From: Debaryomyces hansenii CBS767
Lineage: Eukaryota > Ascomycota > Pichiomycetes > Serinales > Debaryomycetaceae
Length of the DNA: 64,000 nt
Direction of reading: 5' to 3'
Assembly (NCBI RefSeq): GCF_000006445.2
Contig: NC_006046.2
Location: 1,054,001-1,118,000 of the forward strand
Shown here in pieces: positions 52,331 through 62,021 of the stretch. Below the pieces are notes generated by a model. That model saw only the letters and a list, made by a program, of their open reading frames with translations. It did no database searches and was not told the origin of the DNA. The translations under genes and the position numbers were made by a program. Each line of letters begins with the position of its first letter. The first letter of the stretch is position 1.

Positions 52331-52909
52331 ATGTTGGTTAATAGGGTGATGAAAGCTGCTAGCGGGGCCCGGGTTACCCCAGTGCGTTGTATTGGTACAA
52401 GAAGCAGAATTTATAATAAGTCGCTCCCATCGACACCAGAGATGAAGAGCAGTGAATCATGGGCAGGAAACGAATCGTCCAATAATAATAGCTCAGTTAT
52501 CAGTAGAGTCGTTGGTATGGCTAGATCATTACAGGAGAACACGCAGCCTCCAATTAACATTGCAAAGCCATTCACCAAGAAATTCAATCTGAGTGAAACA
52601 TACGATCCATTTGATTTCTCAAACGATAAAATGGACATCGAAAAGAGAGAAAGAAGACAAGCAGTGCCATATGAGAAGATGGTGGATCCGTTCCAAAAGG
52701 CTGGTGTCGATCCGTTAGACATATATACCATGCCAGAGATTTTATCGAGGTTCTTGAGCTCGACGGGCCAGATTTTACCTAGAGAAATAACTGGGTGTAA
52801 CGCCAAAAACCAAAAGAAATTGTCAAACGCCATCAAAAGAGCAAGAACCTGTGGCTTGTTGTCTACGGTCCACAAGCACTCCAGATATCTTGCTACCAGA
52901 AACATGTAA
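52331..52909 (+). CDS. RSM18: Mitochondrial small-subunit ribosomal protein Rsm18 (bS18m)
   Basis: 192 residues. The first about 30 are basic, Ser/Arg-rich and lack acidic residues, as in a mitochondrial presequence. The bS18 core is at the end: ILSRFLSSTGQILPREITGCNAKNQKKLSNAIKRARTCGLL, then HKHSRY. It binds the small ribosomal subunit platform. CTG at 52589-52591 (residue 87) would be Ser in a CTG-clade yeast. Confidence 0.88.
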   Translation: MLVNRVMKAASGARVTPVRCIGTRSRIYNKSLPSTPEMKSSESWAGNESSNNNSSVISRVVGMARSLQENTQPPINIAKPFTKKFNLSETYDPFDFSNDKMDIEKRERRQAVPYEKMVDPFQKAGVDPLDIYTMPEILSRFLSSTGQILPREITGCNAKNQKKLSNAIKRARTCGLLSTVHKHSRYLATRNM

Positions 52910-53236
52910 TTGTATATAGTCAATAAATTTACGTTCATCCACAAACTTTTTTCAGTCTATTTTTCTTTGCAATTTTGATAGTAAACGTTTAGGTTGTTTT
53001 TTCATGCCTAATTCTCACTCGCCATTACATAGAGTCACCTCCTAATCCATTACTATATCCCCCTTCTAAACGGTCAAATCGAGCCATTGATCGTTCCATT
53101 AGGGAAGCTTGGGTTGTGATTCCTGTATATAATATGGCCAATAACATGACCCGACTTCCCAGGACTGATAAATGGCTAAGTAGGCCCCTGTTCTTTTTCC
53201 TACCGTTTCGCCACTATTTTATCAATTAAACTAACA
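52910..53236. other. Intergenic, INH1 promoter
   Basis: 327 bp. I see no coding content or clear element. Confidence 0.55.
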
Positions 53237-53488
53237 ATGTTATCTCAATTAGTTGCTAAGCGTACCTTACAATCGTCCGTCAGACAATTCTCCACCGCCA
53301 GAGTTGCATTAGGTACTGATTCTCCAAATGCCAACAACGACGCATTCTCCGAAAGGGAAAAGGCTCAAGAAAACGTCTACGTCAAGAAGCATGAAGCCGA
53401 ACAATTAAAAGCCTTAAGAGAAAAGTTACAACAACAAAAGGAAAGTATTAACAAGTTAGAGGACGAAATCAACAATATCAAGAAATAA
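53237..53488 (+). CDS. INH1: Mitochondrial F1-ATPase inhibitor (Inh1/Stf1)
   Basis: 83 residues. A presequence (about 1-22, MLSQLVAKRTLQSSVRQFSTA) precedes the IATP domain: AFSEREKAQENVYVKKHEAEQLKALREKL, then a coiled coil to the end. It blocks ATP hydrolysis by F1 when the membrane potential collapses. Inh1 and Stf1 cannot be told apart from length alone; Inh1 is the usual name. Confidence 0.88.
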   Translation: MLSQLVAKRTLQSSVRQFSTARVALGTDSPNANNDAFSEREKAQENVYVKKHEAEQLKALREKLQQQKESINKLEDEINNIKK

Positions 53489-53958
53489 GCATGATTTATT
53501 TGCCATTGGTACTAAGTCCAAAATTTCAAACTTTTTCACTTTAGTTTTTATTTATACCGATTATCAATAATTCCAATTGATTCTTTTATAATAATTATGG
53601 ACATGGCCAATTGATTTGATTCTATTGCAAATTGCAAATGAAAATGAATTGGTTTAGCTAGTGTTATATTGGTTATTTGCAATAAATATTGTTGCTATAG
53701 AACTTGTAGACCTAAAAAACTCAATTATACTACGCTTGGGAATGATGTTCTATAATCACACTTCACTGGCATTGAGCACCTACCCAATTCCTGTTACGCT
53801 ACTTAGTTAGTTGTCTGACCTCTTAATGAAGATTGTTCTGCTATCAATGGTATAATGCTGTAATCGTCATATGCAGTATCGCTTGCAGGTTTTAATTTGT
53901 TTTCTATTTTAGGAATTCCTACTTTTCAGACCATTATTATACCAAGATAACTAGTATC
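53489..53958. other. Intergenic
   Basis: 470 bp, AT-rich, with short repeats of GCAAATTGCAAATG type near 53628-53640. I see no gene. Confidence 0.55.
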
Positions 53959-55749
53959 ATGACGCTTAAAGATACAATAAATGGTGTGGTGAAGCCTAAT
54001 GTATATGATGAAGGCAACAAGACCGGGCTGTTAATTTCCGAGGATGTTGCTGGAAAATCCGTACGGGCGGCAATGCCCAAGAGTAGATCTCGCATCGAGA
54101 ATGTACAAAGTAATGATTTGAACATCGAAATAAGCCAAAGAGATATTGATAAGGCAGCAAAGAAGTATCATAAAGAGATGAAAGTTCGCCGGAGACAGCA
54201 AAATGGGGGGAATGAAGCTGCACAGCTACAACATGGGTTTCTGTCTGTCTTGACGCAGGTTCTTTTCAGTGAGATTCAGGAACAGCAGCAAGAAGTAAAG
54301 CAAGAAGTACAGCAAGAAATGCGTCCTAGATCTCGACTGCGGTCTCACCTGAAAAATCCGAAACATAGGCGGTCTCAAATGGCCAATAATGAGCATGGAC
54401 ATCGTAGAGAGAGGCCCCAAGAAAGAGAGAACCAGGCTGCACAAGAGTCTTCTTTGAGACGTCTGAAACATCTGAAACAACATCCAGAAGGGTTTGTAGG
54501 GTGTCTGGAGGACTATGAGTCGCTGAGTCGCCAGTCATTTCGTACTCAGGAGCTGTTACAAGAGGCATCACATATACGGCTCGGAAATCCGATGCAAGTG
54601 AGGCTGCAAGATGAACAAGCTCAAGTTGCTAATGATGAATTATCTCACAAAACTCGAAGACATCAAAAACATGCCATACGGCAGCATACCTCGCTCGAGA
54701 ATGCAGAACTGTCGTTGGAGTCTGAAGAAAACGGTTCAAGACAAAGGCGTCATAAACACACGAGACAACACCAAAAATGCCTCGAAACTTCTCCAGGTGC
54801 AAGTTCGAATCAACGCAACCATAGACAGGTCCTGGATCCACAAGGAGAACCGCCATGGTCATCGGAAATAGTTTCAGTGACACGTACAAGACATAATCGA
54901 CAAAGACGCCCACAAGCAGATCAAACACAAATTTGGGAAGAAATTCCAGAAACATCTTCAATACAAAGACGTCAACGTCATCTTGCACAGCAACATGGTC
55001 CGCCAGGGAGTCCGGCCAGATCACACGCAACAGATTCAGAATCCCGTTTGAAACAAATTGTGCAACAACTGAGTCAAGTTCCAGATGAACCACACTTTGC
55101 TTCGCATCAAGGAACAGACTCGGGGCCAATACAAACACATCTAAGAAGTCCTATATTAAATGATGTCATAAACGAAGAGCTGCGGGCCAGTCAACGAAAA
55201 CCTCGAAGTCACAATTCACCCAGAATATTACATCCGTGCGATAGGCATCCTTCGAGCGATGATACACCCCAAAGTACCCCAAGTCAAGAAGATCGCCCTC
55301 CCTCAGACGAATATTACGCTGGTAACGAAGCTGAAATACCCCCTTACCATGCTACACTCCACAAATATTTGGATTTGATATCCTACGATCCTCGAGTGGT
55401 ACCATGTTTAAGGGTTAACAGATCCCTAATCAGAAGTAACGACAAACTAACAGAGTCCATCTTCCAATTTCTGAAGTTCAATTTATTTCCAGAATCGATT
55501 GATCCTTGGGAAATATCCCATATTGATGATCAACATTACGATGACTTAATTCCTGATTTAATTCCGCTAGAAACAGACAGCAGCGATGTTCTGCCAAATA
55601 TACCTTACGAATCTCATTACAGTCATCATAACAATATGGTGCCGCAAATAATTAGCGATGATGACTACGAATATGCGTTATATTTATCAACGCTTGAAAA
55701 TAATGTACATAATTACGCCACGGGTATAGGTTCCATCGTTAGAGGTTAA
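53959..55749 (+). CDS. Uncharacterised Arg/Gln/His-rich protein
   Basis: 596 residues that I do not recognise. Residues 60-450 are low complexity, very rich in Gln, Arg, His, Ser and Glu, with many RRQ, RRHK and QRR patches and EVKQEVQQEM-type runs; predicted disordered. The last about 130 residues look folded and acidic: ATLHKYLDLISYDPRVV near 468, SIFQFLKFNLFPESIDPWE near 495, DDDYEYALYLSTLENN near 570. A continuous 1.8 kb frame and normal ends support a real gene. The DNA is richer in C and A than its neighbours. It could be a nucleic-acid-binding or regulatory protein; no function is claimed. Confidence 0.6.
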   Translation: MTLKDTINGVVKPNVYDEGNKTGLLISEDVAGKSVRAAMPKSRSRIENVQSNDLNIEISQRDIDKAAKKYHKEMKVRRRQQNGGNEAAQLQHGFLSVLTQVLFSEIQEQQQEVKQEVQQEMRPRSRLRSHLKNPKHRRSQMANNEHGHRRERPQERENQAAQESSLRRLKHLKQHPEGFVGCLEDYESLSRQSFRTQELLQEASHIRLGNPMQVRLQDEQAQVANDELSHKTRRHQKHAIRQHTSLENAELSLESEENGSRQRRHKHTRQHQKCLETSPGASSNQRNHRQVLDPQGEPPWSSEIVSVTRTRHNRQRRPQADQTQIWEEIPETSSIQRRQRHLAQQHGPPGSPARSHATDSESRLKQIVQQLSQVPDEPHFASHQGTDSGPIQTHLRSPILNDVINEELRASQRKPRSHNSPRILHPCDRHPSSDDTPQSTPSQEDRPPSDEYYAGNEAEIPPYHATLHKYLDLISYDPRVVPCLRVNRSLIRSNDKLTESIFQFLKFNLFPESIDPWEISHIDDQHYDDLIPDLIPLETDSSDVLPNIPYESHYSHHNNMVPQIISDDDYEYALYLSTLENNVHNYATGIGSIVRG

Positions 55750-55968
55750 TTTTCTATTTCGAACTAATGTTCTTGTTAAATAGTTAGATAGCAAAGAGGT
55801 ATGGAATTGCTTATATAATATGTCTCATCTTATCAATTTTTCAGCGAGCCTCTCAGAGATTCTTAATTTCAGCTTATTTTCAACTCATCCTATACTGCTT
55901 TTTTCATTATCTCCTCCATTTAATTGTTAGGTAGAATATAAATTAGATTAGAACATTAACCAAATACT

Positions 55969-57288
55969 ATGTCGGCTCCTGAAGGCTTTAAAAAGGTCAG
56001 TGAAGACGCACATAAATCAAATCAAGAAATCAATTCTAATCCATACGGGCCAAACCCAGCAGACTTCTTATCCAATGTTTCAAACTTTCAATTAATCGAA
56101 TCTACGTTAAGAGAAGGTGAGCAGTTCGCAAATGCCTTCTTTTCAACTGAGAAAAAGATTGAGATCGCTAAGGCTTTAGATGAATTTGGTGTCGATTATA
56201 TTGAATTGACATCACCAGTTGCTTCTGAACAGAGTAGAAAGGACTGTGAAGCCATTTGTAAATTAGGTTTAAAGGCCAAGATCTTAACACACATTAGATG
56301 TCATATGGATGACGCAAGAGTTGCAGTCGAGACTGGTGTTGATGGTGTCGATGTTGTCATCGGTACATCTCAATTCTTGAGACAATTTTCTCACGGTAAG
56401 GATATGAACTACATTGCGGAATCTGCCGTTGAAGTTATTGAATTCGTTAAATCCAAGGGTATAGAAATCAGGTTCTCGTCTGAAGATTCCTTTAGATCTG
56501 ACTTGGTTGATTTATTGAATATCTACAAGACAGTCGATAAGATTGGTGTCAATAGAGTGGGTATTGCCGACACTGTGGGTTGTGCTAATCCAAGACAAGT
56601 CTACGAATTAGTTAGAACTTTAAGATCTGTTGTTCATTGTGATATTGAATGTCATTTCCATAACGATACTGGTTGTGCCATTGCCAATGCCTACACTGCT
56701 TTGGAAGGTGGTGCTAGACTCATAGATGTATCAGTTCTTGGTATCGGTGAAAGAAACGGTATTACTCCTTTGGGTGGCTTGATGGCCAGAATGGTTGCTG
56801 CTGACAGAGATTATGTTTTATCCAAATATAAATTGCATAAATTAAGAGACTTGGAAAACTTGGTTGCTGAAGCGGTTCAGGTTAATATTCCATTCAATAA
56901 TCCTATTACTGGATTCTGTGCATTCACCCATAAAGCTGGTATTCATGCTAAAGCTATTTTGGCTAATCCTTCGACATACGAAATTTTAAGTCCTGCAGAT
57001 TTTGGGTTGACTAGATACATTCATTTCGCCAACAGATTAACTGGTTGGAATGCTATCAAGTCAAGAGTTGATCAATTAAACTTACAATTATCTGATGAGC
57101 AATGTAAGGAAGTCACCAACAAGATTAAGAAATTGGGTGATGTTAGACAGTTGACCATTGATGACGTCGATTCCATTATCAAAGATTTCCATGCTGATGT
57201 TGCTACTCCTCATGTGAGACCAACGGAACCTGTTCCCCATGTGATTGAAGGCTTGGAAGAATCGGATGTTAAGAGATCTAAAAATTAA
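55969..57288 (+). CDS. LYS21: Homocitrate synthase
   Basis: 439 residues. It condenses acetyl-CoA with 2-oxoglutarate, the first step of the alpha-aminoadipate lysine pathway. It is a DRE-TIM barrel enzyme: [16 protein letters not shown] near residue 42, [12 protein letters not shown] near 77, HIRCHMDDA near 113, [10 protein letters not shown] near 168, [23 protein letters not shown] near 225 (metal-binding His pair) and [13 protein letters not shown] near 264. There is a C-terminal regulatory domain from about 320. No presequence is evident. The paralogue numbers LYS21 and LYS22 cannot be separated here. Confidence 0.95.
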   Translation: MSAPEGFKKVSEDAHKSNQEINSNPYGPNPADFLSNVSNFQLIESTLREGEQFANAFFSTEKKIEIAKALDEFGVDYIELTSPVASEQSRKDCEAICKLGLKAKILTHIRCHMDDARVAVETGVDGVDVVIGTSQFLRQFSHGKDMNYIAESAVEVIEFVKSKGIEIRFSSEDSFRSDLVDLLNIYKTVDKIGVNRVGIADTVGCANPRQVYELVRTLRSVVHCDIECHFHNDTGCAIANAYTALEGGARLIDVSVLGIGERNGITPLGGLMARMVAADRDYVLSKYKLHKLRDLENLVAEAVQVNIPFNNPITGFCAFTHKAGIHAKAILANPSTYEILSPADFGLTRYIHFANRLTGWNAIKSRVDQLNLQLSDEQCKEVTNKIKKLGDVRQLTIDDVDSIIKDFHADVATPHVRPTEPVPHVIEGLEESDVKRSKN

Positions 57289-57768
57289 ATGTTCGAGTTT
57301 ACGAGAAAGTAAATTTATTATTAGTTTTCGATGGATTATGTTTCCCTGTTTTATTTTATGTACGGTGTAATCTTTTACAATGATCAGATAAACTATTTTC
57401 GTAGATCGAAGCTTTTAAAGGACACTGTGAAGCTAACAGTGGTAATGGCCATCAGGCCTCTGTAATAACCATAGATATGCCTTTTTGCAATCAATTCTAT
57501 AAGCTCCTGAAATTTGGTGTTCTATTTTTTCCAAAGAAATACCTGATTCCTAGTACATTACTATCTCCTTAACACTTTTTTCTATTTTCAGTTGTATTGT
57601 ACCATATTTTTAATACGTCTTGAATAAAAACTGCAACAGAATACGAGATCTGTCAGATCAAAAGTGCGCATATATCACGATGACTAATTATCAAATGATC
57701 GTATTGAAAGTGTATAATTCACAATCCATACTAGCAGACCAAGCATTATCGGCCAAAGTGAAAGTAAA
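57289..57768. other. Intergenic, promoter of the aldo-keto reductase gene
   Basis: 480 bp. A TGACTAATTA element (57680-57689) resembles AP-1-type sites, weakly. I see nothing else. Confidence 0.5.
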
Positions 57769-58809
57769 ATGGAGTTTATAAATTTAGGTGAATCAGGACT
57801 CAAGATTTCTAAGGTGATTGTCGGATGTATGTCCTACGGTGATAAAAAGTGGGCTGATTGGGTCCTTGAAGATGAAGAAAAGGTATTTGGTATCTTAAAA
57901 AAGTGTTATGATAATGGCTTAAGAACATTTGATACTGCTGATGTTTATTCCAACGGTAAATCAGAAGAGCTTCTTGGTAAGTTTATCAAGAAGTATAATA
58001 TTCCAAGAGAACGGATCGTGATATTGACAAAATTGTATTTCCCAGTGGATGAAACTACCCCCGGTTTCAAATTGTCAAATTATAAGTCATTTCCAGAAAG
58101 TGACTATATTAATCTGCAGGGGTTATCTAGAAAGCACATATTCGATGCAGCCAATGCTTCTGTGAAAAGATTAGGTACATATATCGATGTGTTGCAGATT
58201 CATAGATTGGACAAGCAAACACCAAAAGCTGAAATTATGAAGTCATTAAATGATGTGGTTTTACAAGGACTTACGAGGTATATTGGTGCTTCAAGCATGA
58301 AGGCCACAGAATTCGCCCAATTGCAATTTATCGCTGAAAAAAATGGATGGTTCAAGTTCATCAGTATGCAAAATTATTACAATTTGCTTTATCGTGAGGA
58401 AGAAAGAGAGATGATTCCTTTCTGTAATGAATCTGAATTTGGAAAGGTAGGCTTAATTCCATGGTCGCCTAATGCAAGAGGCCTCTTAGCAAGACCCGTG
58501 AATATCCAATCTCAATTTAATAGAAATCCAACATCTGACAAAACCTTTAAGGCCTTGGGATTGGATGTCTTGTCTGAAAATGATAAGGAAATTGTGACGA
58601 GGGTTGAAAAAATAGCAAAAAAACGTGGCGTTAGTATGTCAGTGGTTTCTTCGGCCTGGGTATTAAGCAAAGGTTGTGCTCCAATTGTTGGTATTAATTC
58701 GGAAGAAAGAATTGACGACACTATTGAGGCAGTTAAGTTGAAACTTACTGAACAAGAGATAAATTATTTAGAAGAGCCATATGTTGCAAAAATGCCCCTA
58801 GCAGCTTAA
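57769..58809 (+). CDS. Aldo-keto reductase, Csh1/aryl-alcohol-dehydrogenase-like
   Basis: 346 residues, (alpha/beta)8 barrel. The catalytic set is visible: Asp and Tyr in FDTADVYSNGKSE near residue 58, Lys in ILTKLYFP near 87, His in VLQIHRLD near 145. NADPH-binding features are IPWSPNARGLLA near 236 and the C-terminal VGINSEERIDDTIEA near 308. This subgroup (Candida Csh1/Ifd proteins, Saccharomyces YPL088W) reduces aromatic aldehydes and is often induced by oxidative stress; the substrate here is unknown. The gene ends 77 bp before the SYG1 stop on the other strand. Confidence 0.9.
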   Translation: MEFINLGESGLKISKVIVGCMSYGDKKWADWVLEDEEKVFGILKKCYDNGLRTFDTADVYSNGKSEELLGKFIKKYNIPRERIVILTKLYFPVDETTPGFKLSNYKSFPESDYINLQGLSRKHIFDAANASVKRLGTYIDVLQIHRLDKQTPKAEIMKSLNDVVLQGLTRYIGASSMKATEFAQLQFIAEKNGWFKFISMQNYYNLLYREEEREMIPFCNESEFGKVGLIPWSPNARGLLARPVNIQSQFNRNPTSDKTFKALGLDVLSENDKEIVTRVEKIAKKRGVSMSVVSSAWVLSKGCAPIVGINSEERIDDTIEAVKLKLTEQEINYLEEPYVAKMPLAA

Positions 58810-58885
58810 ATTGATAATTAATATATTAAATATATAAATCCTATGAAGTCATAAAAGTATTCACTCAAACGAGTCTCTATCTGTC

Positions 58886-61768
58886 TCACTTTTGCAATTC
58901 ATCAGATTTAAATGTTATGTTGTCTTCTTCCCCTCCTTCTTCTTCTTCTTCATCATCATCATCACTTTCTTCATCGTTGACATCAACAACTGTCTTCCTT
59001 CTTTGAAAATCCTTGATATGAGCCTTATTTAAAGCATCAGTGAATGTACCCATAGTAGACTTCACGGTGGATCTACGGCGAAGCTCTCCTGGTGACTCCT
59101 TCGACTTAGCTGTTGGAATGCGACTGAGGCCAATATCAGCTTCATCCTCATTTTGATGTGCTCTTTCTGTATTTGTGTTCTCTTGCATAGGCTCAGCATG
59201 ATCTAAGTTACTATATTTCAACTCAACAAGTTTTCTAATTGATCTTTCTACTTTGCTAGAAATTGCATATGGTAGTGGAGAGTCCCTTGAAGCTCTAAAT
59301 AAGGTGACATTAGTACAATGTTCATTCTCCATTCTGAAAAATATCCAAATAAATCTCCTTAAAATTTCCGCCAATGCAACACAGAAACTAGTGACCGCCA
59401 GTTGCTGTATTTGACTAGTAAAAAATGCATAAAAGATCCACTGGAATCTTAGAATAACATCAATCACCATGGCACAGTAATAATAAATAGGTCTCTTAAA
59501 AAATAAATTATCTCTTAAGAGCTTATTCTTGGATCCACGCTGTAATAAGGACCAATCCATCATGATATCCCATGATGATGTATATAATGTATTAATAGCA
59601 GCAAATATTATGAATGGAATCCTATTTCTTTCACGATTATCAATACGATAAACACTTAATAAACAATAATAGAGGGTTGTAAAAGAATATTTCAACATGT
59701 TTGCTAAATGAGGAAACCAATCTCCCGTATCCATGTAACGTCTTAGGCACTGGAGAAAACGCCAAATACTTGGCAATGAGCTGAAGAACCCCATTGATCT
59801 TGACCTTGACGAACCACAAATGTTGTGCTTTGATGTATTGCTATCAGTTAATAATCCATTCCACTTATGTGCATACAAGCAGAAGAAGAATGAAATATTC
59901 CCCATAGTATAAGTTAATGAACATAAAATATCACCTAAAAAGAAATCTCTAAATTCGACAGGATAGAAGCCAGATAGTAATAATCTCCAAAGTGCAACTT
60001 GAAGCCATTTCCTACTTGACGCATAGAACTGATTGCCAGGCCAAATAAATAAGACTATCATGACTCCAAAGAATATCCAAGGCCAATCCCTACCAGGAAA
60101 TTTGTCTGGCCAAAAGTTATTCAGACTAAACCAGAATAATATCGAAAAAAAAGCAAATCCAAACGATGGGAGTAATAAAAATTGCTTGTAATTCAATGTG
60201 GACACCAAATTAAATTCGAAAATAAATTTATAGTTAATCTTGAATAAGTCAAAAACATATAAATTTATTCCAAAAAGTAGAAATGCTAATATTAACAAAA
60301 AGAATCCTCCCCAGATTTGTAATAAGAACCTTCCTTCAGGTAAATCACCGCTCAATATCTGTTGCAATCCAGCATATAGGCCCAAAATAAATAAAGGCAA
60401 TCCAAAGCCAATGAAAATCCCCGATGAAAAGAAAGGGGCATAAAATGACCTCTGTACTTTACTATTCAAGACATACGAAATGCTCTTCAATTTTTCTAGC
60501 GATCGCTTCCTATCAATTGTGGCGCTATCAAAGAATATTATGTATAATTCTTCTACTTGACCTATTAACCTGTCAAGTGTATCACTCGTTTGAAAATATG
60601 ACTCGTTATCAATTTTTTCCATATATGCTGCCGAAATAGATGTATGAATGGTTTTGTCAAATTTTTTCGTAATTTTTCTAAAAGCAGTTCTATTCAACTC
60701 TTTGAAAGACTTCAATAATGATAATGTACCATAATGTTCAATTATTGCATCCTTTAATTGCTTACGAGCATACGCATAGGGTACCCTGAAATGATCCTTT
60801 TTAACGCTATAATCTCTTCTTTTTGCTGTTCTCCTCATCGCTAACGTCTGTGGTTCTTGGTTTGAATAACTTGTAGTATTTGCCTGTTGATGAGGCGAGT
60901 CAGAATTAATATCTGAGTCAAGTGAAGTTAAATCTGTATCCTCGTCGTCCTTTGAAGAGGTCATACCATTCCTAATCCTATTCTCATGGTAATTAATATC
61001 GTCAAAATCATGTCCATCAGTCATATTTATATCTTTTTCTTCCTTGTTCTTCCATTTGTCTAAAAACGCAGTTGAAGGAAAAGATGGAAATTCAAATCTA
61101 TCCAACGCAACTAATGCACTTTTAGTATGGTATGCTATATCATGTATGTTGTTATAAATATTATCAGGATCATCGACAGAAGGCTTGTGTTTATTTTTTT
61201 GATGCTGTAATCTTTCTCGCAATACCATCGCTTTATGTTCTCGCAATTGATACAACTGATCTTGCAATAAGAGGAACTTTTCAAAATTATATTCCTCTTT
61301 TTCTTTGTAGAATGAGTTGACTTTATCTAACTCAGAATCGAGCCATTCTTTGAACTTACGCTTCTCTAATTCTAAATTGTCCTTTTTGTTAGATCGCAAC
61401 GAGTAATTGAAAAGTGACGACCTTATATTATCATCTGGTTTAGAATTCTTTTGAGCGTTCTTCCCATCTACTTCATTATCCACAATATTTGGTCTATCTT
61501 CAGAAGAACTATCCAATCGAAATTCTGTACGGCCCTGGTTATATTTCGCTGGCCCTTTGGAAGGAACTAACAATGGAGTACGGTCATCAGCATTTCTAGG
61601 ACTTTTCTTCCCTGAATTTGTATCATTCTTAATATTGTTTGAAGACTCATCTACATCCTCCTTAATATTATCAAGTCGTTTTATAAGCTTCTTACCATAC
61701 TTGTAATCAAGATATAGTGGCTTCCACTCTGGAACTAACCCTTCATTTAACAACTCCCCGAACTTCAT
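58886..61768 (-). CDS. SYG1: SPX-EXS membrane protein Syg1 (XPR1 family), complete copy
   Basis: 960 residues. The N-terminal SPX domain begins MKFGELLNEGLVPEWKPLYLDYKYGKK and, after a long polar insert, ends near residue 385 (KFDKTIHTSISAAYMEK). Several transmembrane helices (about 450-650) follow. The EXS domain (about 630-830) has RRYMDTGDWFPHLANMLKYS and WDIMMDWSLLQ. The tail is acidic (DEESDDDDEEEEEGGEEDN). SPX domains bind inositol pyrophosphates, and XPR1-type proteins export phosphate; yeast Syg1 was found as a suppressor of G-protein-alpha loss. Saccharomyces Syg1 has 902 residues. A tandem paralogue lies directly upstream. Confidence 0.92.
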   Translation of the reverse strand: MKFGELLNEGLVPEWKPLYLDYKYGKKLIKRLDNIKEDVDESSNNIKNDTNSGKKSPRNADDRTPLLVPSKGPAKYNQGRTEFRLDSSSEDRPNIVDNEVDGKNAQKNSKPDDNIRSSLFNYSLRSNKKDNLELEKRKFKEWLDSELDKVNSFYKEKEEYNFEKFLLLQDQLYQLREHKAMVLRERLQHQKNKHKPSVDDPDNIYNNIHDIAYHTKSALVALDRFEFPSFPSTAFLDKWKNKEEKDINMTDGHDFDDINYHENRIRNGMTSSKDDEDTDLTSLDSDINSDSPHQQANTTSYSNQEPQTLAMRRTAKRRDYSVKKDHFRVPYAYARKQLKDAIIEHYGTLSLLKSFKELNRTAFRKITKKFDKTIHTSISAAYMEKIDNESYFQTSDTLDRLIGQVEELYIIFFDSATIDRKRSLEKLKSISYVLNSKVQRSFYAPFFSSGIFIGFGLPLFILGLYAGLQQILSGDLPEGRFLLQIWGGFFLLILAFLLFGINLYVFDLFKINYKFIFEFNLVSTLNYKQFLLLPSFGFAFFSILFWFSLNNFWPDKFPGRDWPWIFFGVMIVLFIWPGNQFYASSRKWLQVALWRLLLSGFYPVEFRDFFLGDILCSLTYTMGNISFFFCLYAHKWNGLLTDSNTSKHNICGSSRSRSMGFFSSLPSIWRFLQCLRRYMDTGDWFPHLANMLKYSFTTLYYCLLSVYRIDNRERNRIPFIIFAAINTLYTSSWDIMMDWSLLQRGSKNKLLRDNLFFKRPIYYYCAMVIDVILRFQWIFYAFFTSQIQQLAVTSFCVALAEILRRFIWIFFRMENEHCTNVTLFRASRDSPLPYAISSKVERSIRKLVELKYSNLDHAEPMQENTNTERAHQNEDEADIGLSRIPTAKSKESPGELRRRSTVKSTMGTFTDALNKAHIKDFQRRKTVVDVNDEESDDDDEEEEEGGEEDNITFKSDELQK

Positions 61769-62021
61769 ATTAAACTAATTATTCTTATAATTCTAGATAT
61801 ACATAAAGTATACAGATCTTCCAATATTAATGATAACCTTAGTGCAAAGTATCTTACAATAAAACGAATAATAGATCTACTGAGGAGTTATTTTTTTCCC
61901 TGATTATTTGGAACCCCGTGCGTTCAGCAAATTTTTTGCAATTAAATATTAAAATACTTGTAAAAAGACAATACTATATATAATCCTATGAAAGTACCAC
62001 TCAAACGAGTATCTATATGTA

